The translations under genes and the position numbers were made by a program. DNA of 41,588 bases. Origin: Paraphysomonas bandaiensis. Taxonomy: Eukaryota; Chrysophyceae. Shown here piece after piece: positions 20,452 through 32,135 of the stretch. The notes beneath the pieces are model-generated. The model saw nothing but the letters and a program-made list of their open reading frames with translations, was not told the DNA's origin and made no database searches. Positions within the stretch are counted from its first letter, which is position 1. Every line of letters starts with the position of its first letter. The stretch covers positions 1 to 41,588 of the forward strand of contig CBFFRP010000420.1 in the NCBI GenBank assembly GCA_965644295.1. The letters run 5' to 3'.

Positions 20452-23400
20452 ATGGAAACTGAACTAGAGGCTGTCGATGAAGAGGAAAACCCAGAGAGGA
20501 GCTTCCTCGAAAAAAAGCAGGACATGGAATATGAAAAATATAACACTATTAATTATGCTCGTGCCAAAGAGGGCGTGGCTCAAATAAAGAGCGGTGTTAT
20601 GCATGAGATCGGAGGGCTTGTTTCATCCCTAGTGGAAGGATTAACACCTGAGTTTGTTACTCGGATGAAGTATAAAAAGAAATACCCCGCCAAAATTGCA
20701 GCTGCTGAAGAGTGAGCGTGTTATTATTATCTCTGTGAATGTGTGATTTTCTATTTTGCAGGGTTCCTGAGGGATTAGCAAGTCGTGTAGAGACCACTAT
20801 TGAGGAAGAGAAGAAACTCCACGATCTACGAGTTAAGGAACAAGCTAATAGGAAGAAGAAGATTAAGAAGGGTCGGGCACATGATAATGTGCAGCAGAGG
20901 CATCATCGAGAAGCCCGAAAGGTCGAGGTTAAGATGGATTTCCATGCAGCTCGTGCGCGGCTTAGGGCACAAGCGAAAGAGAAGGCGGTATGTAGAAAAT
21001 TTCTTGACAAAATTGGGACTGTGTTTAACCCAGTTTATGTTGTGTTTACAGGAGGCAGAGGCGGCTGCCAAACGTGAACAAGAGGAGCGCATGGACAGGG
21101 ACAAGAAACGCCTGCGCCAATGGCGTCAAGACCACTGGACCAAGGAGCGGGGAGAACGCTACGAAGAAGCCAAAGAGGCTAAAGCAAAACAAATCAAAGC
21201 AGTGGAAACGGCATTTAACCAGAGCATTACCAGTACTTATGATGAATGGGCAGACCGCGACGTTTCCAGGACTCGCATGCAGGTAGAAGCCCCCATCCTG
21301 TCAGGTAGCACAGACTTTCCCTCTGGCAAAAACCTCGGGATATTCGGGATTCCGAAGCATCCAGGTGCTTTCCACGCTATTGATGGTGGAAAGAATCCAG
21401 CGCTAGATCAGGCGGATATACACGTGTTTAGCTCGAGCCCACAGACTGAGTACGAAGAGGGTGCCATTGAGACCCTAGAAGTACAAGCGGAGGTGGCAAG
21501 GAACCAAACTCTTTATGACGCCCTATTGGAGGATGGGAAGGAGTTGGATAGGGCAATGGAACGGGTATGCAACTTGCGAGACACTCTTGAGAGGGAACTG
21601 AGGCAGATTGAGAACGAGCAGGCTATTACTGACAGGGAGCTCATCGGGCCTCCCAGACGTTTCCCAACACCGAACGAAGCTGTTGCTATCAATATACGCA
21701 AAACCAGGATAGTAGACATCCGTAACGAAATAGAAAAACTGCAGCACACGATAGATGTGTCTGACAAGAAGAAAAGGCGAATTGACGCTCAAATGCTAGC
21801 CATTGCGAAGAAACTGGCGACTTCTCGAGAGTTACTCAAACGCAAGGAAGCGGCTCTGTCAGACGTGAACGGTGGTATGGGGATGCTCCCTGTAGTGGTC
21901 GGTAGAAACATATCTAAAGTTCAAGGCATGGACGCCACTGCAAACCCTCGTGATACCCTGAATGCGATTTCCCATCAATCTAGACTAGTGGACTACCAGG
22001 ACCAAAGCAACACCGCTCTAAAGGTACACCGCGAAGGGGTTATTATAGACAGGAACCTTTGGCTTAAAAAGCAGGGTTCATCTGAGGTCCGAGTGGATGT
22101 GGAACGCACTCTGAATAAACTAGCTCATTTATCAGAGCGGTTAAGAGTGGCTCACGTTGAAAACTGTAAATTGAGTATGATTGACGCTTTACGGGCATTC
22201 CACCACAATCGTATGCGTCTTAACCAGACCACTAAGAAATTAGTCGGTCCTCTTTGCTGGTGGCGCAACAGGAAGCCTGCCTTGTGTAACGCTGTACATG
22301 CTTATGACTCCCAGGCCAGCACTCTGGGCGGAATTACATTCGATGATCCCATTCCTGAAGAGGAAGAGAAAGAATGGATGGGCTCTGATGGAAGTCAGAC
22401 TGAAAGTGAGAGTGAAGGCGAAGAGCAGCCTCTGGAGACAGATAAGACTTATGGGGTCAGCCTTAAGGGTGGGAAAAACAAAGGTTTCTGTGTAGGAACT
22501 ATAGACTTGCCTCGTCCGGGTATGTGGAATATATGCTTCATTGTCTGCCGACGAGGAACGGAGCCTAAGTACGCGCATACAGACCCCAAGGATCATGTTG
22601 TCGTGCGAATGGGACACAATCACCAAAACCTAAAGGAGGTCGGCACTTTCTACAATGTCATCAACCCGGAGACCGGAGCTGTGCTATATGATGTAAAATA
22701 CTTGGTGCGAGGAAATACAGTGTCCTACCGGTTTGAGTTCTCCTCATCTTCCATGGATGCCAATCATCATATGATAGTTAGCTCGGCAATGTACGAGGAG
22801 TTTGAGTTACTCCCTCTGGAAACTGTTAGCACGGAGTCGGGAAGAGAACGAGTCCTCTCCTCATATGTCAAGATGTTAAAATTGGAAGAGTCACAGGGTA
22901 AAATGAGGCTCACTAAGCTTATAGAAGAATTATTATTGTGCGAAGAAGCCGAGTGTCCTGCTTGGGATTCTGAGGTTATCCAGAACTACCCTCAGCGGTA
23001 CACTAGAGAATATTTTTTGCGCATCCTTCGCGCGGAGATATTAGTGGAGCGTGAAAAGGAGAAGCGGACTGCTGAATCTGCTATTGATCGGTACAAAGAT
23101 CCATTTGGTGGGGCAGCATCAAATAAGGTTGGTATGACACAGGACTTGTATGAAAAGCTGGAGCGCTCAGAGGAGAGATTCGTGAAACGCAAACAGGAGA
23201 CACAGTATCCACTCATACGCGCAGCCAGAGAACTTGTTGGTAAACGTATGGATATATATGACAAGATACAAAATATCTGGAGAACTGTGGTTGTGCACAA
23301 CTGTGTGGTAAAATGGGTGGAAGGAGGGCACGTAGTGCGCATACGTCATCGAGTTCAAGAGGTCAATAAATATGACGAGAAAATAGGACAGATATTTGAG

Positions 23401-26400
23401 GCAGACCTCCTGAAAATGCGTGCTGTAGAGTCACCGGTTCAAACTGTGGATAAGGAAGCCGTGGAGAAACTTTTGGAGTTTAGAGTAAGTGTAGTGTCAT
23501 ATTCTGTTTATGTCCGGTAATATTGTCTGGTAGGCATGGGAAGGTAGACTGGCACAGATTGATCAGGAAGCAAAAGAAAAGATGAAACAGGCAAAGAAAC
23601 TATATAAGAAGCAGTATAGCCGCGGTACATCTACGATACGGTCATTAGAGTCAAGCTCGGTGGCATCATTCGAGAGCCGATTGGACGAACAGCAGGATGC
23701 TTATATTGCCAGTGAGGCTTTTCAGGATGCCGTCAAATCAAAGATACCTGACATCACTGATGCCATTAAGCACGGTCGTATCAAGGCTGACATTACCCAG
23801 TCTCCAGAGGAACAGGCGCTAGAAATTGCCAAGCAGCGCGTGATATCTGACTGGAGAGATGATCAGCGAAACATTCTTGAAAGGCAAATAACCCGACAGA
23901 CTAGTCGAATTAAGCAAGATGTAGGAGCAGTGGCACGATCCTATCAACTTGCCATTGAGGAAATAAAGGCTGAAGCAGCGAAGGAGAAAGCTAAACTGGA
24001 GAAGTTGATGAGCAATGCCATAAAAGAAAGGAAAGAAGCTCTTTTGAAGCGAGTACGCTTCAAACCCAAAGAATTTGCGAAAGCGGTTCCTAAGGCTCCT
24101 ATGTGCGAGCACATTCGAGCTAAAGCTTGGGGAAATGAGTACGCGACAGGTACCGTGCTTTCGTAGTATGTAGTTCAGTTGATTTGATCTCTGCGGTCAT
24201 GTTGTAGGAGTACGTTGTCTGGTGTGTGGCAGAGAATTGACGGAGCTTTACAAGGATGAGTCTCAATCCCTGGGGTATGGCTCAGGCGCTGACCCGTGGA
24301 TGGTAGACGCGTTGAAGCGCCATCGTGAGAACGAGGCGGCGTTTCGGTTCAAAGAGTCTAAAGAAATAACCGCAGTTGAGAATGAACGACTTAGATTAGA
24401 GAAGGAGAGACGAGAAATGGCATTGCAGGAAGAATACTTCTACGACTTTCAGGATTTGAAAGCCGTGTATGAATTTGACAGAAGGCATGCTAAAGAGCTT
24501 AAGGCGAGTGGAATATTCCGGCAGGGTCTGCAATGGACTAAGACCGAGTTGGAGTATTTTGAACGTACAAAGACTATTCAAGAGTTGGCTCGACTTGAGC
24601 GGGAGGGCATATATAGTGGGTCAGTTATGAAAGACTTCGACCCACTTAGTCACATTGAAGATCCACCACCGACTTTCCGAGCAACTGATGAACGACACAA
24701 GGCACAATATAGAGAGTTAATGTACACAATGGGACGCATGAATAACTTTAGCAAGCGGGTTATTGGACTTAAACGAGAGCGTATCGACCTTCTTAGCGAC
24801 AGGGCGCTATATAGCCACGTTCTATGCGCGTTACACAAAGAATCATTCGTTCGCGAGCACGAACTAGTTCTGTTGGAGGCTGACCTCGATAGAACAGGCA
24901 AAATGCTCGCCACTTATCAGAAGATGTATAAGCTCTGGGCCCGAGCGAATGAGATTCTTGTGAATGCCCAGAGGGATAAAAAACGTGCGGAAATGCGACA
25001 GTGTGGTCTCTGGGATGAAATCAAAGAGCTGAAGGAAGAACACACTGTTCTTCATGAAGAAACTCGAGATCTTCTGAAAATTAAATTCACCCATGAGCTT
25101 GAGATTCAGAGTCTAGTCGATGCACTAAACAATGGGAGGACCATGTCGGCAAAGTTGAAGGCGTTGTGGGAGGAGGAAGAGCAGCATGCGGAAGCTTTCC
25201 AATACTGTATGCCAGGCAGTAAAATCCAGACCAGATATGGCCTCTGCGAGATTGTAATGTACCGCCACGAGGACCAGATGCTGATGATTCTCCTGCCCTT
25301 TTGCTCGCCACCCGCCCGTGCTTGGATACCTGCGAGGCAGGTCATCAACGCTGAGCGCAACAGGCAGAACGGCGAGCTGAAACTGATGGCTTTAGAAGAC
25401 GAGCGTTTAAAGCTTTTTTACCGCACGGAGCGCATAGAGTGTTTAAAGGAGCTGTATCAAATGCGTCTAGAGGAGAGAGCGTGTAGAAAGCGCTGGGAGA
25501 TCGAAGATCTTCAGGCTACCGAAGAGGGGATATTGGCGGAGCGATTAGAGAAATCGTTGTACGAAAACTATGTAGTTACCAACACCGATCAGTTTAATGC
25601 GGACGCTGCGGAAAGAGTCAAAAAGGAATTTGCGAAGCGTATGAAGGACTTAGATTTGAAAATAAAAAATTATAAAGGAGGGAAGTCTGGGCAACCCAGA
25701 AAGCTGTCGGCTTGGAAAAAGTGGAAATTGAAGCGTCGAATTGACAGTGAGATCAGAAAAGAGTTTATTCTTAAGGTTCGTTTACTTTAGCTTCGAGGTG
25801 GAGGCACTAATTCATGTATTTTAGGGAGCTTCTCGTGATAGACGTCAGGCACTTGAAGATATCAAATCTGAGAGAAAGGTTTATATGGGAAACAAGTGTG
25901 TTGAAGACGTGATAGACGCTGCCGTGTTGGAGATGCTGAACGAAATCGCCGCTGAATCTATTCGCGAGGGCAATGTCGCTAAAGTGTCCGCTGAGATTGT
26001 ATCGGGAATATTCTTTCCTACTCCTGTTTGGATGCAGTATACGACGTACTGCTTACTCAGAGATATTTGGAAAACTAGAAAGAAGGAACTCAAGAACAAT
26101 ATTCAAATAGGTAGATGTATTCGTAGAGGCCGAATTACTGTACTCACTATGCGAGTAGGATTGGGGTCGAAGCAGAAGTTTGAAATGGAAACAAAGGAGG
26201 AGGACCCGAATGACGACAATGCACTAAAAGCAGCTGAGCGGAGAAGGCAGATTGAAATGGAATTGCAGCGTCAGAGGGCCCTTTGCGAGGAAATGGACAA
26301 AGAGGAGAAGTGAGTCACTATCTAATTTGGAGAGTATGTGTTTAGTGTATCCTTGTAGGTGGGCCCGTGCGTTCTACCATTGGGAAATGAAAGAGAATTT

Positions 26401-28255
26401 ACGGGAGCGTCGTCTTATGAAGGAAGAGGAAGCTATGATGAGAAAATTCATAAAAGAGCAGGAGGTTATTCAACAATCAATGCAGAGTAAGTATGCTGGT
26501 GTGAGTACAAAGATGGCAAAGCAACAGGAGAGAAAGGCGGGGGTAACCGATAAGATCAGGCGTCGAAACGACCTAAAAGATCTAACGATGGAGAGGAGAA
26601 AGATACGAGAGGAGCTGGCACTGATGCGGATAGAGGATGCTCTCAGTGCACCTTTACGGGATATAGACAAGCGAGAAAGACAGAAAAAATTGTTGGCCAA
26701 GCAGCTCGGACTTGAGGACGCCAAAGAGGAGAGAAACGAACCGCTTTCGGAGGTGGCCCAACCACAGCCAGAAGGAAAAGTTGAGGCTAAATCTGAATCG
26801 AAGGTGCGTGGAAGGGCAGTTGTGGTAGCTATGGAAGTACCGGAGTGGATGCCTCTTCCTCGCAACTGGGACAAAATGAACACCTCCATGCAAAACAGGT
26901 ATATCATGATGCAGCAGTCTCTTAAGACATACGAGGTTCAGACGAAGGAAAAGCTTGCGAGTGATAAGAAACTTCTGGAAGTGGTGAAACGGAAAAACCT
27001 GGTGGAGTGGAAGGACCGAAGTAATGCTCTCAAAATGAGCACATGGAACGCGGAGCTCGCCTATATGGTGGCGGACGAAGATTGCAAAGAGGCTGAAAAC
27101 AACTTAATAAAGCTAAAGGAGAATGTGCGCCGGTTGACCACCTTCTGTCAGCAGAAAGGTGAAGAGGAGCTTAAAATTATGACAATTATGCGCGAAAAAG
27201 AAGAAATTGCGCGGAAGCGCGACCGTGAATTGGAGGCGGCTACTGCGTGGCTTGAAGTGTGTGAAGCGCGAGCAAAGAAAAGAGGGAAACTGAAACGTCG
27301 TGTTGAGTCAGACTGTCTTTGGGTGGACACTGACTCTGTGACAGGGTTTCTGCAGAGATTTCGTACGGAAAGGTTGAGAGAGCGTCTCTACTGGTCGTTC
27401 TTTCGAGAGGTCATATATTCTGTGATAACCCGGGCAGAAATTATTACGACTGAGCGGAAGTTAATGTTGGCTCAAGAGGGCCTTTCTCAGAATAGAAAGC
27501 TGCTTATAACGAAGACTACGTTGATGAAAGATTTGTGGCGGGAATACCAGCGAGAGGAATTGATGAGACTGAAGCGGTCTGCACTGAACAAAAAGTTCTT
27601 TCCAAAGATTAGGCGACAGACCCTGAAGGAGACATTTAGTAGCTGGGTGAGGTTCTACTGCTGGAATAGAGGCCACAGAGAAGCGTTTGAGTTGAAGTAT
27701 GAAGTATTGAAGCGGAAATTGGACGTGGAGAGACAATTCAAGAAGCAGCTGAGCAAGGAGCCGGAGAAGAAGGAGGATGATACCTTCGCGACTGCAATCC
27801 AGCGTCACAGAGACCGGCCAGTGGAGTGCAAGAGGTGCCATACATTCTACCTTGAGTCGCAGAATACTTCTATTTCGTGCCACTATCATCCGGAAACTTT
27901 CTCCATTGCCTGTCCAAGGTCATGCACTAATCCTGGTCTGTCGGAAGTATGTATCGCGCACAAGAAGCGCCGTTGGACCTGCTGTGACTCAGGTGATCAT
28001 AAAGCCGACGGATGTGCGCGACGATACCACTGCCCTGTAGATTCGGACCCAGTTTATGACGCAGTGATGGAGAAGGTGGTTGAACGCGATAGAGACATGC
28101 TGGACACTCTCAACACGAAGTTGAGTGCAGCAAATGAAGAGAATTGGGTCAGACGGGCGATGGATATGAAACGGGCTCAGGTAGTTGCTGTCGAAAAGGA
28201 ATTAGGAGATGCTCGTGCAACTGCGGAAAGATTCAAAAACCTGAAGTTTGATTAA
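20452..28255 (+). CDS. Giant coiled-coil protein with CHORD-like Cys/His domain, 2494 aa
   Basis: Seven exons: 20452-20711, 20762-20987, 21052-23484, 23534-24149, 24208-25775, 25825-26309 and 26359-28255, with introns of 49-63 nt and all phases consistent. Most of the protein is Glu/Lys/Arg-rich helix with heptad character. Two other parts stand out. A beta-rich, poorly charged segment lies at ~638-765 (GFCVGTIDLPRPGMWNICFI ... FYNVINPETGAVLYDVKYLV). A Cys/His cluster lies at ~2350-2430, in the order CKRC, ISCHYHPE, CPRSC, CIAHKKRRW, TCC, GC, RRYH, and resembles the spacing of CHORD zinc-binding domains. Trp-rich helices before it (FSSWVRFYCW) recall Sfi1/IQ-type repeats. Size and composition suggest a cytoskeletal or flagellar structural protein, which is inference. 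I do not recognise a named family. Confidence 0.82.
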
Positions 28256-29032
28256 AGGATAGACAATTTTGCGACAACAACTGTGTATAATTATCTTATC
28301 GTGGCAACTGGTCATTGGTGTTTTAAATGTAGAATATTTTGTGAGATAGGAATGACGCTACAATGGCTTGTCGTATATATGTTTAAGAGTCTGTTGTGGA
28401 TGTGTTTGATTGTCATTGAAAATATGTAATTATAAATTACTTACTTTGAAGTATTGAATTATGTAGCTGACTTTTTCCCTACCATATTCGAGTATCGCGA
28501 TCCTGTCGACAAATGATACAGTGTGAAGAGTGAAGCATAGTATTGATTATTGATGGAATTACACAGGGACTGTGACCGAATAAATTAGCAATGTTGCCTT
28601 ATTCAACCTAACATAGTGATAAGAGTTATATATAGCTGAAATGAAACCATATCAATTTCAAATGAAAAAATATACTTGCCAAAGAATGCTTGGTATATTT
28701 TACAATTGAATTGCCATGGTGATTACTATCTACTAATGCCATTACCATTAACGGTTACCAGGCCATGGTCCATTGTCTACTCTGATTAACCGCTTAATAT
28801 ATAATGACTTCCAATTAATTGATGATAAGCCACGACTACATAATATCCCAGATCCCAGATATGAAGAAGAGGGTTTACACCCTCATTGTTTTAATAACTT
28901 ACGCAAACAATAATGTAGCAAATGAGTTCGTAATGAGTCACTAAGGGGTAGGAATAAAAGGAGCACAAGGTAGATGATATGATAAGACTTGAAATAGCTA
29001 GTGTAGAGAACGATTTCCATTATTTAAGCTAG
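28256..29032. other. Intergenic region, no gene seen
   Basis: AT-rich 3' flank of the coiled-coil gene. Short palindromic pieces such as CCATGGTGATTACTATC...AACGGTTACCAGGCCATGG occur at about 28715-28770. No coding signal. Confidence 0.5.
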
Positions 29033-29906
29033 AAGTCGAGGTAATACCAAAACCTGGTAAAGCAATTTCACCAGGTTTCATATATAAGTATTGAGTTATT
29101 ATTTTACTGTAATTTGTATCTGAGAGGTTAAAGATAAAGAAAAAGTCGCAAGTATAGTTGTTATTAGCAGTATTTATTGCGTTAAAAGTTGGCCCTGCTA
29201 TTATTACTTGTGTTTTGTAATATCATATTCTCATATAGCTACACCTGCTTCGCTTGAGACTGCAAACGCTCCAACCGAATAGCCTGATTTCGGATACATT
29301 GCATACGCATATAGCCATCTTTACCACTACTACTTACAGTAGTATTAGTACCTATGCTCGGAAACGACGCGGCAACAGCCGCTGGGGGCACATTGCTAGT
29401 AGGTGGTATATAGTAATATGGTATGGGTGTATAGTGAGATGGTATATGGGTGTATAGTGAGATGGTATATGGGTGTATAGTGAGATAGTGTAGTGATGTA
29501 TAGTTAGGTGGTATAGTGGCATACAGTAGATGGTATAGTGGTATAATATAGTGGGATGGTATAGTGATGCATAGTAATATGGTATGGGTGTATAGTGAGA
29601 TGGTATATGGGTGTATAGTGAGATGGTATGTGGGTGTATTCTGAGATGGTGTAGTGGTGTTTAGTGAGATGGTTATAGTTCATACTTGTGAACTGTATGT
29701 AATATATATGTGTAGTCGGTGACTTTTATTGCTGTAAAACTGAAGTAATATGGAAGAAATTAGTAAAAAATATTATAAATAATACTCTTCACACTGTTAT
29801 TAACTTCATAGTTACTTATTGTGCATAGTTATACCCTTTTCCGACCATCACCAAAAATTTCACCAGGTTTTACATCAAAACCCAGGTTTTGGTATTACCT
29901 CGACTT
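29033..29906. mobile_element. 874-bp terminal-inverted-repeat element (MITE-like)
   Basis: The first bases, AAGTCGAGGTAATACCAAAA from 29033, recur as an exact reverse complement ending at 29906, and the match continues through CCTGG. Just inside each end a second pair, ACCTGG...CCAGGT, can fold back on itself, so each terminus is itself a hairpin. The trinucleotide TAG flanks both sides (29030-29032 and 29907-29909) and may be a 3-bp target duplication of the PIF/Harbinger type. There is no transposase frame inside, so it is probably non-autonomous. Its interior holds the minisatellite 29398-29691. Confidence 0.75.
29398..29691 (+). repeat. Minisatellite, ~22-23 bp unit
   Basis: Degenerate tandem array of a unit close to GTATAGTGAGATGGTATATGG, about 12-13 units, with the best-preserved runs at 29425-29490 and 29580-29640. 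Purine/pyrimidine bias (T, G and A, almost no C) makes one strand C-poor. It lies inside the inverted-repeat element. Confidence 0.85.
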
Positions 29907-29931
29907 TAGACATGGGACAGTGGAAGTAAAA

Positions 29932-30487
29932 CGTCTTATTATTAGCAATAGGTGATTAAGAGCCTAAACAAATTTAACATTGCAATCTAACTAACAATAG
30001 TACAAACTCTGATATCCTACTACTATATTGAACGCTACGAAAGACGCTTGTGCGTCAACGCAAGCACCAAGGTGCAAGGTGCAACCATTTTTACTCAAAT
30101 AAAACACAGTGAGCAGCAGAAAGTTGATATAATATCTGACATCTTTCTGCTGACGAGAGGATTTTTGAGTTCTCAATAATGTGAACATCCCGGATGCTTG
30201 ACTTCAGCAGGTAGCCCAATACCCCTAATGCCCTTGAGTCTTGAGGTAGGCCCATTCCTGGATGCCTGTTTAATCGTCAAGGCTCAAAGATGTCTACACA
30301 AGAGTGAGACTTATTTTATTAGCCCTTGTACCACACAAGCATTTTAGGCTATTATATATGAGTGGGCAGAACAATACCTGCTGACTATAATTGCGTCTCA
30401 CGCTAGTTTCTCGGGGTAATAATATCTTCGGTATTTATCCCCCTATCCCCCACGAATAGGAGCAAGTCCGACTTTGTTGTGGGGATG
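29932..30487 (+). repeat. Interspersed ~0.5-kb repeat, copy D
   Basis: Full-length copy, from GTCTTATTATTAGCAATAGG to AGTCCGACTTTGTTGTGGGG. It includes the perfect hairpin GACGC-TTGT-GCGTC near 30044-30057. It starts about 25 bp after the inverted-repeat element and ends about 55 bp before copy E, so D and E are nearly tandem. Confidence 0.88.
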
Positions 30488-30542
30488 TGGCAGTGACAGT
30501 ATTTCCTGAGATATATACGTGTATTTTCTTTTTAAAGATCTA

Positions 30543-30746
30543 ATTCTTATTCTTAGCAATAGGCGTTTAAGAGTAACTCTGGTACCCTACCATTGAACGC
30601 TACGAAAGACGCTTGTGCGTCACCACAAGCACCAAAGTGCAACCACTTTTGCTCTGTCACTCAAATAAAACACAGTTAGCAAGCAGAATGTTGATATATA
30701 TATACCTGACTTCTGCTGACTTAAAGATTTTTGAGTTCTCAAGGTG
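30543..30746 (+). repeat. Interspersed ~0.5-kb repeat, copy E, left part
   Basis: 5' part of a copy that is interrupted after AAGGTG at 30746 and resumes at 38879. Blocks present are CTTATTCTTAGCAATAGGCG, the GACGCTTGTGCGTC hairpin, CAAATAAAACACAG and CTGACTTCTGCTGAC. Aligning it with copy D shows that the missing continuation is exactly what begins at 38879. Confidence 0.88.
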
Positions 30747-30919
30747 TGTTGGAAAATGTTCATTCTTTAACTAGATCTCAGAGAGAATTTTTGTCGTTAG
30801 GATAGAAGATAGATAGATAGAATTAATATCGTTTACACGACATGTGACAAACTACACAATCTCATTTTGCTCCACCCATAATCTACTACACGTGTAAACC
30901 TCTCGCTACTGTATTGAAA

Positions 30920-32063
30920 TATGCACAAACCAGACTTGCGGGTTTGCTCCCAACAAAATATATAATAAGGTGTGAGTAAACACTTATTATTACTGTTAAA
31001 TCACCCAACACGGTCAACGATATCCGCTAGATAACGCCGCGCAGTATTCCCTCTAAGAATAAAGATCGCTGTTAAGACAGTGTCAAGTAACTTAAAACAA
31101 TGACATGCAAGGAATAACATATAGAATGGTACGCATCTACAGAATGAACCAAGTTCATTTTATATCACACACACCACACCGCATGCATTCTTGCATACAC
31201 CGTGTATACCACACGTATTATGACAATAAAACAAAACTGAATAACAGCGTATGAAACTGAATAACTGCGCATAAAACTGAAACTACGCATAAAACTGAAA
31301 TAAAACCATAGTGATAAAACTGAAAAACAGCTAACTAAAATGAGTAACGTGATACCGTATTCGCTGATAGTCTACTGCTCTTATCATACTCCCTAAACTC
31401 ATATAAAACTTATTGCATCTTTACTCTCTCCATATATTCCTCTTTAAGCCACACGCTTGCCATAATAGCCACCCACTATGCCTGCTTAGCAGCATCACCA
31501 TGCATAGCGTCTATAGTATGCTCTTGAATGGTCCTAACTCCTGCTCATCTCCACATCCAGAGCACCATCATGAAAATGCAGCTCACAGAGGTATTGGGCT
31601 GTGTACATCCATAGTTCTGCACTTAACTTGAGACATTTATGTTCAGGATGTACTAGCAACATCTGAAGATCCCTTCTTATGCTGTTCTGAGGATGATGCA
31701 GAGAGAATTGTGTGTACATCACGTTGATGCTACCTAAGTCTCTCTCCATTGCCCTTATTGCCTCTACGTCGTAAAACAACAGGTGCAGTCGGCTGGCTTC
31801 ACATGTATTGCAAGTAGTAGAGATACTGGGTAACGTGTTTTGAGTGTCGTGATATTAATAACTGCCTAGAGTAGCCGCAAGTATGCACTTCAGTGTGAAT
31901 GGCTTGTTGTAATTCCGTGACTCGTGGCTAGATGTTTGCACTTCCTTCGTAAATAATTATCTTGTACTGTTTGCTGTCCTTCTTCTGTTGTTGACTCTCT
32001 TCTTGTTGTTGAATACCCTATTTCACTACTACACTTGCTACTATATAAACCCCCAGGGTTACA
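30920..32063 (-). repeat. 3' LTR of the gypsy element
   Basis: 1144 bp, offset by exactly 6339 from the other LTR. It contains a cluster of ATAAAACTGAA-type motifs at about 31227-31335 (around seven, unevenly spaced) and, on the minus strand, a TATATAGTAG TATA-like box near its 5' tip (32048-32038). Confidence 0.95.
31534..31779 (-). CDS. Open frame within the gypsy LTR (3' copy)
   Basis: The minus strand reads an 81-codon frame (FYDVEAIRAMERDLGSINVM...) inside the LTR. The first codon here is TTG, and the frame remains open further upstream without an ATG. The first internal ATG starts at MERD. The same frame is in the other LTR with one synonymous difference. No family was recognised. It could be a leader-encoded exon or chance. 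Confidence 0.25.
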   Translation of the reverse strand: MFYDVEAIRAMERDLGSINVMYTQFSLHHPQNSIRRDLQMLLVHPEHKCLKLSAELWMYTAQYLCELHFHDGALDVEMSRS

Positions 32064-32135
32064 CTACCTTTTTCCCTCTCTTTTTTTTTTTTTTTTCGAT
32101 AATAATATATAACTCAGTATAAAACTAAGTCAAAA

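Noticed and set aside
20800-21051. In-frame extension through the second intron of the coiled-coil gene
   Set aside because: The frame is open across 20988-21050, but GTATGT...TTTACAG is a good intron and joining its sides restores the same frame as exon 2. The open run is in a different frame from the real exon 2 sequence.
29398-29691. CRISPR-like array
   Set aside because: It is a degenerate head-to-tail minisatellite without unique spacers, in a eukaryotic genome.
31413-31631. 72-codon plus-strand frame present twice (also 37752-37970)
   Set aside because: It is duplicated only because it lies in the LTRs. It is antisense to the element and low in complexity (Ser/His/Leu-rich).
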